This document shows positions 41,776 through 51,509 of a DNA stretch of 51,685 bases, in pieces. Source of the DNA: Tychonema bourrellyi FEM_GT703 (GTDB lineage Bacteria; Cyanobacteriota; Cyanobacteriia; Cyanobacteriales; Microcoleaceae); NCBI RefSeq assembly GCF_002412335.2, contig NZ_NXIB02000006.1, positions 1-51,685 on the forward strand, written 5' to 3'. Both the position numbers and the translations under genes were made by a program. Under the pieces are notes generated by a model, which searched no databases, was not told the origin of the DNA, and worked only from the letters and a program-made list of their open reading frames with translations. Each line of letters opens with the position of its first letter. The stretch's first letter is position 1.

Positions 41776-41914
41776 ACACCGTTTCCGGTTGTTTCGGAAT
41801 GATTTAACCACAGAGACCGTAGAGAGTACAGAGGAAGAGAAAAAAGAGATGAATAATTTCGATGGCCAATGGATTTGATATTACACCGTGAGAATGCGTC
41901 CTGGACTTTTCTAC

Positions 41915-42292
41915 TTAGGAATCTTCTTCATATTCAACTGTATGCCTTTCATATTCTACAATTATGCCTATGATTTCATCCGCTGGAATATCAGCTTGTT
42001 CTGATTTTGTATAGACAGTCAATAAAATAATTCCGTTGGTAGTTTTGACATAATAAATCATACGATAGCCACCACTTTTCCCTTTTTGAATATCGCTATT
42101 TCTGACTCTCAACTTAAAAACATCATAACCAATACCAGATATTTGATCTCCTGGTAATTCTCCTCGTTCAAGTTGTTCGATGATTGGTTGTATATCATCA
42201 CGAATACTACGATATTTTTTGGCGAGGCTGCGTAAATTTTTTGTAAATGTTGGTGCAGCTTCAACTTGAATTAATGGTTGTTCAGACATCAT
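41915..42292 (-). CDS. RelE/ParE-type toxin, copy 2
   Basis: A 125-residue protein from MMSEQPLIQVEAAP (42292), with the same fold and residues as copy 1 (FTKNLRSLAKKYRSIRDDI, YDVFKLRVRN, KSGGYRMIYYV). It overlaps its antitoxin in the same way. The strong similarity to copy 1 at DNA level indicates a duplication around the WD40 gene. Confidence 0.88.
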   Translation of the reverse strand: MMSEQPLIQVEAAPTFTKNLRSLAKKYRSIRDDIQPIIEQLERGELPGDQISGIGYDVFKLRVRNSDIQKGKSGGYRMIYYVKTTNGIILLTVYTKSEQADIPADEIIGIIVEYERHTVEYEEDS

Positions 42293-42527
42293 CAATTCCC
42301 TCCCAAATTTCGACAACAGGAATCGTTTTCCCGGTCATTGCTTCATGCCAAGCTTGACGAAAATCTGCTAAAATTGCTTCTTTAGATTGTTCCTGTTCAT
42401 TGATTTCTATTAATTCGGGAATGAGCACGATAACTTCTACTCGGCTATTTTGTCGTAACTTTAGTGGTTCATCAATGTACAATTGTCCTTTGTTATCAAT
42501 CGTTGCCATCACTTTAATTGCTTTCAT
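42282..42527 (-). CDS. Antitoxin partner of RelE-type toxin, copy 2
   Basis: An 81-residue protein from MKAIKVMATIDNKGQL (42527), near-identical to copy 1 except for scattered substitutions. Both pairs appear intact, and cross-interaction is possible. Confidence 0.85.
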   Translation of the reverse strand: MKAIKVMATIDNKGQLYIDEPLKLRQNSRVEVIVLIPELIEINEQEQSKEAILADFRQAWHEAMTGKTIPVVEIWEGIDDV

Positions 42528-42654
42528 AATATACTTCTCCATGTTTATCCACCTCCAATATCTCCAGTCGCACTTAATTCAGCAATTTGGGCAGAATTCA
42601 GCTTCCAGGCGCTAATAAAATTGTCTCCTGCGTCCACTATAACATTTGAATTAG

Positions 42655-42930
42655 TCGCATGGAGAGATTACTGACCTTGCTTATGCTTTGAAAACTGTAC
42701 TTGCTCAACTTTATTATGGATTGAACAATCCTGATTACAACTATACTATCCGTTCTGTACCGATCGCCGAACAAGCAACAAAATATTTTCACTGGTATAT
42801 TGCGATTATTCCCAGAGTTTCTAAGCAGGCTGGGTTTGAGTTGGGTAGCGGGATGTTTATCAACACTGCTTTACCGGAGGAAAGTGCTGAGTTTTTGCGA
42901 TCGACTATAATTCCTCTCGATTCGCCCTAG
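42655..42930 (+). pseudogene. Fragment of galactose-1-phosphate uridylyltransferase (galT)
   Basis: From 42661 the frame reads GEITDLAYALKTVLAQLYYG, LNNPDYNYTIRS, then HWYIAIIPRVSKQAGFELGS and NTALPEESAEFLRS, the typical C-terminal end of GalT. An in-frame TAG at 42652 and unrelated DNA upstream show that about 70% of the gene is missing, including the HPH active site. It is non-functional. Confidence 0.85.
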
Positions 42931-42956
42931 CCATAAAAAAAGGGAAAGGAATCACC

Positions 42957-43040
42957 TATGCCCGATGCCCTATGCCCGATGCCCGATGCCCTATGCCCAA
43001 TGCCCTATGCCCAATGCCCTATGCCCTATGCCCAATCCCC
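42957..43040. repeat. ATGCCCT/ATGCCCG heptamer tract
   Basis: About 12 copies of ATGCCC(T/G/A), 7-bp period. It differs from the other heptamers in base content (C-rich). Confidence 0.9.
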
Positions 43041-43044
43041 AATA

Positions 43045-43329
43045 TCAAAATAAACCTTCGACATACTGCCAATAATCATCGCTAAGACTAGCTTTCAATA
43101 TCTCTCTAATCTTAGCGTCGATCGCCAATTCACCCTCAGCCCGATCGCAACTGTCGCCAGTTTCCAAGCAATCATCGGAGAGATGTTGTTGCAAATACGA
43201 GAGTTGATTGGCAAAATTAGCCAAAAAATGATGTTCGTTCACCCATTGGGCCGGATCTGGTATTGCTGAACTAGCAAAAGTCCGATCGACTAAATCATTG
43301 TGGAAACCATTGTCTGTCTGGTTTTTCAT
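43045..43329 (-). CDS. Small acidic hypothetical protein
   Basis: A 94-residue protein (MKNQTDNGFHNDLVDRTFAS, PAQWVNEHHFLANFANQLSY, LSDDYWQYVEGLF). I do not recognise it. It begins 34 bp downstream of the 3' end of a group II intron in the same orientation, so its transcript probably runs through the intron. Confidence 0.6.
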   Translation of the reverse strand: MKNQTDNGFHNDLVDRTFASSAIPDPAQWVNEHHFLANFANQLSYLQQHLSDDCLETGDSCDRAEGELAIDAKIREILKASLSDDYWQYVEGLF

Positions 43330-43404
43330 ATTTCAGTTTCTCAAGAACTTGAATTTGCACCTGTTAGAGTCGATAGGGGCATTTCTACCCCTACCTCTCC
43401 TTCA

Positions 43405-43438
43405 GAACCGGACGTGAAACTTTCGCTTCATCCGGCTC
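43405..43438 (-). ncRNA. Group II intron domain V
   Basis: A 34-nt hairpin with the paired arms GAGCCGGA and TCCGGTTC, a GAAA tetraloop and the internal bulge normal for domain V. This catalytic core appears intact, so RNA-level splicing in principle remains possible. Confidence 0.85.
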
Positions 43439-43484
43439 CTTGATATCTTCATCCTTTGTTAAGGACACAAATTCAAAACGGGTG

Positions 43485-44720
43485 TTATACTGGTTTCTTG
43501 TTAAGGGAACCGTCATTTTCCGTTTTTGTGTCGTGACAGTGCTTATGCAGAAGTTGGAGGTTTTTATACTCATCCTTACCGCCTAGGGAGCGGGGTTGGA
43601 TATGGTCAACTTCTACAGTGTCCGTAGGTGTGAAGTACAGACCACAGTGGGTACATTTACCTTTTTGTGCTTTTAATAGTGTTGCCACTCTTGTCGGCGT
43701 TTCTGGGTATTCTCCCCGTCTCTTGCTCCAGTAAATCCAGTCACCGTCGTAAGGTGTTGAGTTGCCTTTTACTTTAACGTGCCTTATAATAGGCGTTGCT
43801 TGGTGTTGGGTTAGCTCTAAACCTTCTTCTGTGCTGAAACACCAATTTCTGTCGCCTACTGTTCGCCAGTATTTGTCTTTGTTGATGCTACCTTTTCCCC
43901 GTCTTCTAGCCCATGCTCTTAACTTGTCGTAAGTTAGGTGGTCTATCCTTGAAAAGGTATCCTTACTTACTACTGTTGAGTAATAGTTTGACCATCCCTT
44001 AATGATTGGATTCAGCCGACTAATTAAGCCAGCTTGAGGGGCGGTGTTATGGGTATCTATCACTTCTTCAATTTTAGCTAGATGGGTTTTGACTTTGGGC
44101 TTTGACGGGGTGATTAATGTTTTAAAACCGAGTGTTGCTCCGTTTGTACTTTTTGCACTTCGGTAGTTACCTACCTTATGTTGTTGTACATGGAATCCTA
44201 AAAACTCAAACCCAACATTTCCATTGTATTCGTTGAGGGTGTGGGTTAATTTTGTTTTACTTGGTTTTAATTCTAAGCCTAAATCACTTAACCATTCTGC
44301 TTCAAGTGCTGCTTTCGCAACTGCTTGTAAGGTGCGGTCGTACATTGTGGGTATCCCTAATGGTCTTGACTCATTAGTTCCTGGTTTTGGTATCATTACC
44401 CGACGAGTCGGTTGAGATTTACCAGTTATTTTGAGTTGACTTACTAGCTTTAATCGTTGCTTTGGGGTTAGTAATTTGATACCATCCACACCTGCTGTAC
44501 GTTTGCCAGTATTATCTTGTGTGACCCGTCGTACCGCTAGAACCTTATTAGACCATGAATTAATCAAGGTCTTTTGAAGCTTCCGAACTGCTTTAACGTC
44601 GCCACGCTCACTTGCTCGATAGATACGTTTTTGCAACTTGAATGTCAATCTTTCGGCTTTTCGCCAATTGATTTGATTCCATTCCACCGTCGGGTTGTCC
44701 CGCGTTTTAGACTTATTCAT
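43485..44720 (-). pseudogene. Intron-encoded maturase with deleted reverse-transcriptase palm
   Basis: A 411-residue open frame; full-length relatives have about 560-600. The start (residues 1-143) is the normal RT-0 and fingers part, ending ALEAEW. The next residues, LSDLGLELKPSKTK, belong after the YADD catalytic box, so about 150-190 residues with that box are deleted, in frame, at about 44291. The X (maturase) domain (FEFLGFHV, IKGWSNYYS) and an HNH endonuclease (Cys356, Cys359, VDHIQPRSLGG, HKHCH) remain. Reverse transcription is impossible; RNA-binding and DNA-cutting parts may persist. Confidence 0.85.
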
Positions 44721-45333
44721 TGCTACTAAGTTCCTATCCTTGAAGTTACCGTGTACCTGTCTGCATATCTCTGTTATTACAACAGAGCATTGGCTTCTGA
44801 TACAATCCCTCTCCCATATATTATTCGTTAGCTACTTACTGGATAATCGACATGATTCCAGAAATATATGAGAGTTACTTCGTTCCAAATACACATTGTT
44901 TGAGTTTTTAGTGCGATGCTATCCACCGGGTTTATGGGCGGTGCTTATAGGTCGGTAAACAAATCGCCTATGCCCTATCCTTGCCTTTTGGCTTGGTCTT
45001 AATCAGTCTTTACCGTGTTTTGCGACGGTCTTATTCTGATTGAGCCGTTAGACCATCTAGAGTTAACGATGGTTCAGACACATCTTTGTTTTCACTACAC
45101 ATGAACTCTTGCTCGACAGTTACCAGTTTCGGCTACCAGTAGTCTGCCTTTTATCCCCGCTTTACTCTGTTAGTTGCTACCTAACAAAGTAGGGGATATG
45201 CTTTAACCGCTGCACTTGCGGACTGGGACTAGGGATGACCTGCACCCAGATGTGTATTTAGTTGTGATGACTTTATAGTCATCCTAGCCATCCCCTAAGT
45301 ATCGTTACTCAGTTTCGGCTAAACGAATCGCAC

Positions 45334-45655
45334 AGTTAGCAACTTATTGTATCTTAATCTTAACTCTAAATTGTCTCAGCGATCGCGATCGGGCGATCGC
45401 ACTGATGAATTTTTGTATTTTGGGCGATCGCGATCGACTCCAGTTAGTCAATTATGTGCTACGATACAAGCTCAACTGTAAGTGAGTGATTTTACCTCCA
45501 TCAAAATACATTCTAGCAGCATCCCGTGACCTTTTTTCTCAGAAGTGTTAACAGCCTACAAAATTAGTATGTAAATTCATGACGGAATTGGGAAACCAGA
45601 TATTTTCATGGCCAAGCGGTTGTAAAGTTGATTAATAACTAATAACTAATAATTT
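45334..45655. other. 322-bp region without a gene; HIP1 cluster
   Basis: Contains GCGATCGCGATCGGGCGATC and GGGCGATCGCGATCG at 45379-45436, several HIP1 octamers in a row. The 3' end has TTAATAACTAATAACTAATA next to the ATG of the metallophosphoesterase gene. No coding frame or RNA structure seen. Confidence 0.6.
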
Positions 45656-47437
45656 ATGTTTACACCACTCCCCGAACCCAGAGAAAATCTTAGAAAATCC
45701 CCTCGCAACCCTTGGTTTTTTGCTATTTTACTTGCGATTGTTCTATTGCTTGGCTTAATTATGAAATCCCATCTCAACAAACCACAACTTTTAACCGATC
45801 CATTTCTGCAACTCCCAACAGTAAACTCCGTGCGAGTTGTCTGGTTTACCGAATTTGCAGGTATTAGCAACAAAGTTATTTATGGCGAAGAGTTGAGTCA
45901 AAGTGTGACTGCAAATACCACGAAACTAAGTCGCACTCGCGAAGACAAAGACTCGTACATTTCAGATCAGCGGAAACATGGCATTGTTGATAACAATTCA
46001 ATTGTTCGCGATATCTGGCGTCACGAAGCAAAAGTTGCAAATTTAATTCCCGGTGTTACCATTCCTTATTTAGTCACCAGTGACAGAGAAGACAACGAAT
46101 CTGTCAGCAGCAAAATTTTTACCCTTTCACCAACACCAACAGCAGGAGTTACCCTCCAAATTCTCCTGACTTCCGATCATCAATTGATGCCAATGACAGC
46201 AGCAAACCTCCAGAAAGTAGCTGAAACAATTGGCAAAGTTGATGCCGTTTTCATGGCTGGTGATTTAATCAATATAGCCGATCGCGCTTCCGAATGGTTC
46301 GATGACCTTCGCGGCCGCGCTTTCTTTCCCTGCTTGCAAGGGCGTGGCTTCTCTCAACTCGACAAAAACGGCACCCAAACAGTATACACCGGGGGCGAAC
46401 TGATTCAACACGCACCTTTATTTCCCGCCATTGGCAACCATGAAATTATGGGCAGATTTTCAACAATTAGCAAACTCAACGACCAATTCAATGATCCTTT
46501 TCCGCGCGCGGCTGCCGAGAAAATCTACCAATCCAAAACTCAAAAATCTGCCGTAACAGACAAAGATAATTGGCTGAAAAACAACACTTTTAATAGCGAT
46601 ACTTACAACGAAATTTTCACTCTTCCCGGCAACAAAAATTACTATGCTGTCACTTTTGGTGATGTGCGGCTAGTGACTTTATATATTACCAATATCTGGC
46701 GAACTCCCAACCTAGATCCAGGTGCAAAAGGCAGATATCGGGAACGCAACGAAGATTTTAATAATTTTGAAAAATGGGGATATGGACAGCATATTTTTGA
46801 GCCAATTGCCAAGGATAGCCCGCAATATAATTGGCTGCAAAAAGAGTTAAATAGCCCAGAATTTCAGCAAGCAAAATATAAAGTTGTGATGTTTCACCAT
46901 CCGCCCCATTCTCTGGGCGACAATATAGTACCTGCTTATACTGACCCAGTGCAAATAGTCGATCGCGATGAACAAGGTAATATTAAGATGGTGCGTTACG
47001 AGTATCCCAAAAAACAAGATTACATTATTAGGGATGTAATTCCGCTGTTAGAAAAAGCCAAAGTACAGTTAGTATTGTACGGACATTCACACCTGTGGAA
47101 TCGGTTTGTTAGTCCCAGCGGAATGCACTTTTTAGAGACTTCTAATGTTGGCAACAGTTATGGCGCTTTCTTCGGGAAAAAACGCAGATTCGTACCACCA
47201 GCCTATCGCGAAGACTACACTGCAATAGGAGACCCCAACGGCTTAAATCCTGTGATACCCACAATTACACCGCTGCTAGAAGATGGTCAGCCACTACCAT
47301 ATATTGACAGTAATGATATTACAGCTTTCAGTATTTTTGATACCGGTGATGGTGTTGTGAGTAGCTACTATTTTGACACCCGAAAGCCAGAGTCAGAAGT
47401 AGTGAAATTTGACGAATTTAAGTTAAAAAATTCATAA
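45656..47437 (+). CDS. Membrane-anchored metallophosphoesterase
   Basis: A 593-residue calcineurin-like phosphoesterase. One N-terminal membrane segment (WFFAILLAIVLLLGLIM, residues about 20-38), then a fibronectin-like or purple-acid-phosphatase-type N-terminal domain (about 55-165). The catalytic domain has metal motifs LTSDHQ, AGDLINIAD, GNHEIMG, MFHHPPHS and YGHSHLW. Where most families have D-X-H, the first motif is SDHQ. It probably acts in the periplasm on phosphate esters. It follows the intron region, and its ATG sits in a TAATAACTAA repeat. Confidence 0.9.
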   Translation: MFTPLPEPRENLRKSPRNPWFFAILLAIVLLLGLIMKSHLNKPQLLTDPFLQLPTVNSVRVVWFTEFAGISNKVIYGEELSQSVTANTTKLSRTREDKDSYISDQRKHGIVDNNSIVRDIWRHEAKVANLIPGVTIPYLVTSDREDNESVSSKIFTLSPTPTAGVTLQILLTSDHQLMPMTAANLQKVAETIGKVDAVFMAGDLINIADRASEWFDDLRGRAFFPCLQGRGFSQLDKNGTQTVYTGGELIQHAPLFPAIGNHEIMGRFSTISKLNDQFNDPFPRAAAEKIYQSKTQKSAVTDKDNWLKNNTFNSDTYNEIFTLPGNKNYYAVTFGDVRLVTLYITNIWRTPNLDPGAKGRYRERNEDFNNFEKWGYGQHIFEPIAKDSPQYNWLQKELNSPEFQQAKYKVVMFHHPPHSLGDNIVPAYTDPVQIVDRDEQGNIKMVRYEYPKKQDYIIRDVIPLLEKAKVQLVLYGHSHLWNRFVSPSGMHFLETSNVGNSYGAFFGKKRRFVPPAYREDYTAIGDPNGLNPVIPTITPLLEDGQPLPYIDSNDITAFSIFDTGDGVVSSYYFDTRKPESEVVKFDEFKLKNS

Positions 47438-47469
47438 TTGCTGTACAGAAATTAGGAGACGGCAGTGCC

Positions 47470-47666
47470 CGTTGGTGTCAACTTAAGGTCAAACCCTGTC
47501 AGAGACTGTTGTTTGACGATTAGGCCCAGATCCCCCCTAGCCCCCCTTAAGAAGGGGGGGACAGGAGTCTTCTCAAAGTCCCCCTTCTTAAGGGGGATTT
47601 AGGGGGATCTAGACTGCGGTAAAAACGAGATTTCTCAAGGGTTTCAGGCTTAAGTTGACACCAATG
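47470..47666. mobile_element. MITE-like element, 198-bp subfamily (copy E)
   Basis: Same as copy B but reversed: left end CGTTGGTGTCAACTTAAG, right end CTTAAGTTGACACCAATG. The outer flanks GGCAGTGCC and GGCACTGCC are reverse complements, so they reflect the target palindrome rather than a clear duplication. It lies between convergent genes. Confidence 0.85.
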
Positions 47667-47682
47667 GGCACTGCCGTGTCCT

Positions 47683-49878
47683 CTATTTTGATTTTTGTTG
47701 AGAAGCCGCGTAATTATCTCTGATTAACTTGCTAACCTCTGGATTATAAATCCGCAGATAATTCCAGTAATTTTCAAACACCGATTTCACATATCCTTTC
47801 GTTTCAGGAAACGGAATCTTTTCTGCAAAAGCATCCGCGTCACTAAAGCTAAATCTCTTCAACCAATCTGCTACTGCATTCGGCCCGGCATTGTAACTCG
47901 CCACAGCCAACATAGAATTATTCTTGTACTCATCATGGGTGTGAACTAAATACCAACTTCCCAGTTTGATATTATCATCCACATTCTCCAATGAATACTT
48001 TTTGAAGTTAATTTGCTGCGCCACCCAAGCACCAGTTTCCGGCATTACCTGCATTAAACCTGTAGCCCCAACTGAGGATTTAATTTTGGGCATAAATCTC
48101 GATTCTTGCCGGATTAATGCTGTCACTAAAAGTGGATTTATTTGGCGTTCTTGCGACCATTTAACGATGTTTTCTAGATAGGGGAAAGGATACAAAGTTT
48201 GCCAGTAATTCGGCTGCTGTCTGAGAACTAAATATTCCTTTCTTTCTGCGGGTTTTTCCCGCTGACGCAAACTCCCCACCATCCACAAACCATCTAAGTT
48301 ATCTCCGACACCAATTCGCATTAAACCATCGGTAAACTGTTCCGAAATACTTGGTTCTACGCGGTTTGTAAATTCAATTTGCCACAGCGTCCAAGCGTCT
48401 CTGTCTTGTCCTAATTGATACAGTTCTTTCAGAATAGGAGAACCTGCGGTTGGTTCGACGCGCTGAGGGGGGCGCACTACATTCGGAGACAAGTCGCGGA
48501 CTGTGGTAAAGTCGCCTACAGGCCAGCCGAGAAGTGCAGCCGATCGCCATGCAAAATAGGATTCGGGATAACGTATAATAGTGTACTCAAATGCTGTTTT
48601 TGCGTCCTGTTCGCGTCCGATTTGTTTGGCCCATTTTCCCACCCAAAATGCTGCTTCTGGTGCTAGTTCGCTATCAGGATTATGGGTAGTTAGTTCTCTG
48701 GCCCACTTCCAAGCTGAATTCACGTCTCCGCCTTTGGCAAATTGCTGGGCGACAGTCCATCGCAGTTCGCCTGCTTTATCAGAATTGTTGTATTTTGTCA
48801 ATAGCAATTTGCGCGTTTCTGAGGCGGATGTGGCGCTCCCTAGTTTGTCGAGAAGTTGGGATTTATCTAATAATGCTTCGGGGGCATGATTGGGGAAACT
48901 GCTAATTACTCGATCGAGCAAAACGATCGCATCTTTCGGCTCATTCAACCGCGACAGCCGTATTAAGCCTAAACCAGTATCTTCGGAATCGGGAAATTCG
49001 CTGATTAATTCTTGATAGGCAATCTTCGATTCTGGTATTTTCCCATCCAGCCACAAACCGCGAGCTTTACGGTAAAGATTCTTGGCGGTGCGGGGAGCTT
49101 TCCCGTAGGCGATCGCACCTTTGCCATAATCCTGTTTTTCCCAATAGCCAAAAGCTATTTCTTCCCAATCTTCTGGTTTCAAAGCGCTGCTGTTTTGCTG
49201 CACCAGTTTTTCTAAAATTGTACCGTAATCATTGACATAATGACCGTGTTTTGCTACTATCAGCATCAACTGTGGCTGATTGGGATTTTCTTTTAACTTA
49301 GCGAGGGCAATTTCTACACTGCGGGGATGAGCGGGAAATTGAGTAATTGCTTGCTGCCAATATTCCGGTTTAGACTTTCCTAAAAAATACAAAGCTTCCG
49401 CAACTACGGGCTGAGTCGGATAATTTTTTAGCAGTTCCTGCCAAGCTTTTTCTGCTTTGTCTTGGTCGCCGCTTAATTGGTAAGCTTCTGCCCGTTTTAG
49501 CGCAATGTGAGAAGCTAAAAGTGGATATTCTTGCTCTAATTTGTCCAGTAAAGTTAATGCTTTGGTGACATTTCCTTGCTGGATTAAATCTGTGGCAAGC
49601 AGATAGCGGGCGCGGCTTTTGGAGGAGGCTGGTTGTTGGTTTGCAGAAGCAGATTTACTGACCGCGATCGCATCTAATTGCGTCGCTCTTTCCGTCGGTG
49701 ACAGCGATACCAGCGTCTTCACTTCTGAATCGGAATTTGCTGCATTCTGTGCTGGCTCAGCCTTCTGGAACGGGCCGATACTCATCAATTTTGCGGCACC
49801 CACCAAAGAGCCGATCGCCATAACGCAAATTGAAACGCCTATTAAAACAGAAAATCGGGTTTTGCGTCGCTTTAGCAT
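47683..49878 (-). CDS. Soluble lytic transglycosylase (Slt-like) with TPR region
   Basis: A 731-residue protein. A signal anchor (residues about 10-30, SVLIGVSICVMAIGSLVGAA) is followed by a long helical region of TPR-like repeats (about 95-550) and a C-terminal SLT domain (about 575-700). The catalytic Glu lies in ALIRQESRF, followed by SVGATGLMQVMPETG and AVASYNAGPNAV, as in family 1 lytic transglycosylases. It cuts peptidoglycan to form 1,6-anhydro products in the periplasm. Divergent from pepA. Confidence 0.93.
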   Translation of the reverse strand: MLKRRKTRFSVLIGVSICVMAIGSLVGAAKLMSIGPFQKAEPAQNAANSDSEVKTLVSLSPTERATQLDAIAVSKSASANQQPASSKSRARYLLATDLIQQGNVTKALTLLDKLEQEYPLLASHIALKRAEAYQLSGDQDKAEKAWQELLKNYPTQPVVAEALYFLGKSKPEYWQQAITQFPAHPRSVEIALAKLKENPNQPQLMLIVAKHGHYVNDYGTILEKLVQQNSSALKPEDWEEIAFGYWEKQDYGKGAIAYGKAPRTAKNLYRKARGLWLDGKIPESKIAYQELISEFPDSEDTGLGLIRLSRLNEPKDAIVLLDRVISSFPNHAPEALLDKSQLLDKLGSATSASETRKLLLTKYNNSDKAGELRWTVAQQFAKGGDVNSAWKWARELTTHNPDSELAPEAAFWVGKWAKQIGREQDAKTAFEYTIIRYPESYFAWRSAALLGWPVGDFTTVRDLSPNVVRPPQRVEPTAGSPILKELYQLGQDRDAWTLWQIEFTNRVEPSISEQFTDGLMRIGVGDNLDGLWMVGSLRQREKPAERKEYLVLRQQPNYWQTLYPFPYLENIVKWSQERQINPLLVTALIRQESRFMPKIKSSVGATGLMQVMPETGAWVAQQINFKKYSLENVDDNIKLGSWYLVHTHDEYKNNSMLAVASYNAGPNAVADWLKRFSFSDADAFAEKIPFPETKGYVKSVFENYWNYLRIYNPEVSKLIRDNYAASQQKSK

Positions 49879-49988
49879 GGGTAATTTAAGAAAGTACGAT
49901 CGATCTATTTACTCGAAAAAATAAAAAACGACAAACCACCAACTACAAAGTACAATCAAAATCTGAAATCAAAATTGCAAATCACAAC

Positions 49989-51467
49989 ATGGAATTTCGA
50001 GTCACCGATACACCCCGCTCTGTGTGGACAGGAGATGCCCTGGCAATTGGTCTATTTGAGGACGCGGTAGAGCTCACCGGGGACTTGGCACAATTAGATG
50101 AAAAGCTCATGGGCACTTTGAAAGAGCTGATTGAAGAAGCCGATTTTAAGGGCAAAGCTGGTACCAGTGCCATTACCCGCGTTGGGGGCAATAGTCCCCT
50201 TCGCAAAATTGCGATTGTCGGTTTGGGCTCTTCAGATCACTTAAAATTAGACACTTTGCGGCAAGCAGCCGGTATTTGCGCCAAGCTAGCCAAAAAGGAA
50301 AAATGCCAAACCCTCGGAATTAGCTTTCCTGTGTGGAAAAATGCACCGGATGCTACAGCCAGTGCGATCGTCGAAGGTGTAGAACTCGCTCTGCATCTAG
50401 ATCACCGTTTTAAGTCGGAACCCGAAGACAAAAGCGGAGCGATCGACCAAATAGACTTACTGGGTTTTGTCGCTAGCGAAAGTGCGATCGTCCGCGCCCG
50501 ACAAATCACTGCCGGAGTCATTTTAGCACGGGAATTGGTCGCAGCACCAGCCAATTCCGTCACCCCAATTACAATGGCCGAAACTGCCCAAAGTCTGGCT
50601 GCTGAATGCGGTTTAGAATTAACAATCTTGGAGCGAGAAGACTGCGAAAAACTCGGCATGGGAGCATTTCTCGGTGTGGCCCAAGCATCGGACTTGCCAC
50701 CAAAATTCATTCACCTGATTTACAAACCAGCAGGCAAACCGCGCCGCAAAATAGCAATTGTCGGCAAAGGATTGACTTTCGATTCCGGCGGTTTGAACAT
50801 CAAAGGTGTCGGTAGTGGCATTGAAATGATGAAAATCGATATGGGCGGCGCGGCTGCTACTTTGGGTGCGGCAAAGGCGATCGGTCACATCAAACCCGAT
50901 GTCGAAGTTCACTTTATCAGCGCCGTCACTGAAAACATGATCAGCGGCCACGCCATGCGCCCTGGAGACATCCTCACAGCTTCCAACGGCAAAACAATCG
51001 AAGTTAACAATACCGACGCAGAAGGGCGTTTAACCCTGGCTGATGCTTTGGTATTTGCTGATAAATTGGGAGTTGATGCGATCGTTGATTTAGCAACTCT
51101 CACCGGTGCCTGCGTAGTTGCTTTGGGTGATGATATCGCTGGTTTGTGGAGTCCTCAAGATAGCGTTGCCTCCGAAATTGTCGCCGCCTCAGAAATGGCC
51201 GGAGAAAAGTTTTGGCGAATGCCGATGGAAGACAAGTATTTTGAAGGATTGAAAGCTTTGCACGCTGACATGAAAAACACCGGGCCTCGTCCCGGTGGAG
51301 CAATTACGGCCGCGCTATTTTTGAAGCAGTTTGTGAAGGATACTGCTTGGGCGCATTTAGATATTGCCGGCCCGGTTTGGACTGAAAAAGAAAATGGCTA
51401 CAATGGCCCTGGTGCTACGGGTTTTGGGGTTCGGACTCTGGTGCATTGGGTGCTGGGCGGCGCTTAA
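49989..51467 (+). CDS. pepA: Leucyl aminopeptidase
   Basis: A 492-residue M17 metallopeptidase. The signature [14 protein letters not shown] is present, as is the metal- and substrate-binding segment [15 protein letters not shown]. The N-terminal macro-like domain (residues 1-165) is normal. It removes N-terminal amino acids from peptides, and in some bacteria also binds DNA. The length and start are usual. No operon partner. Confidence 0.96.
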   Translation: MEFRVTDTPRSVWTGDALAIGLFEDAVELTGDLAQLDEKLMGTLKELIEEADFKGKAGTSAITRVGGNSPLRKIAIVGLGSSDHLKLDTLRQAAGICAKLAKKEKCQTLGISFPVWKNAPDATASAIVEGVELALHLDHRFKSEPEDKSGAIDQIDLLGFVASESAIVRARQITAGVILARELVAAPANSVTPITMAETAQSLAAECGLELTILEREDCEKLGMGAFLGVAQASDLPPKFIHLIYKPAGKPRRKIAIVGKGLTFDSGGLNIKGVGSGIEMMKIDMGGAAATLGAAKAIGHIKPDVEVHFISAVTENMISGHAMRPGDILTASNGKTIEVNNTDAEGRLTLADALVFADKLGVDAIVDLATLTGACVVALGDDIAGLWSPQDSVASEIVAASEMAGEKFWRMPMEDKYFEGLKALHADMKNTGPRPGGAITAALFLKQFVKDTAWAHLDIAGPVWTEKENGYNGPGATGFGVRTLVHWVLGGA

Positions 51468-51509
51468 TTAATTTTGGATTTTTAGCCAAAATTAGGACAC
51501 GGCACTGCC

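Larger units (their letters stand above)
43363..45333 (-). mobile_element. Group II intron (about 1.97 kb)
   Basis: On the minus strand the element starts GTGCGATTCGTTTAGCC (45333), the group II 5' consensus, and ends near CTCTAAC (43363). Domain V is the 34-nt hairpin at 43405-43438, with GAGCCGGATGAAGCG on the 5' arm and GTCCGGTTC on the 3' arm around a GAAA loop. Domain VI follows (TAGGGGTAGAAATGCCCCTA). The 611 bp upstream of the maturase gene (44721-45333) hold domains I-III. Exon junctions are inferred from these features. The intron sits in an intergenic region before the 94-residue gene. Confidence 0.85.
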
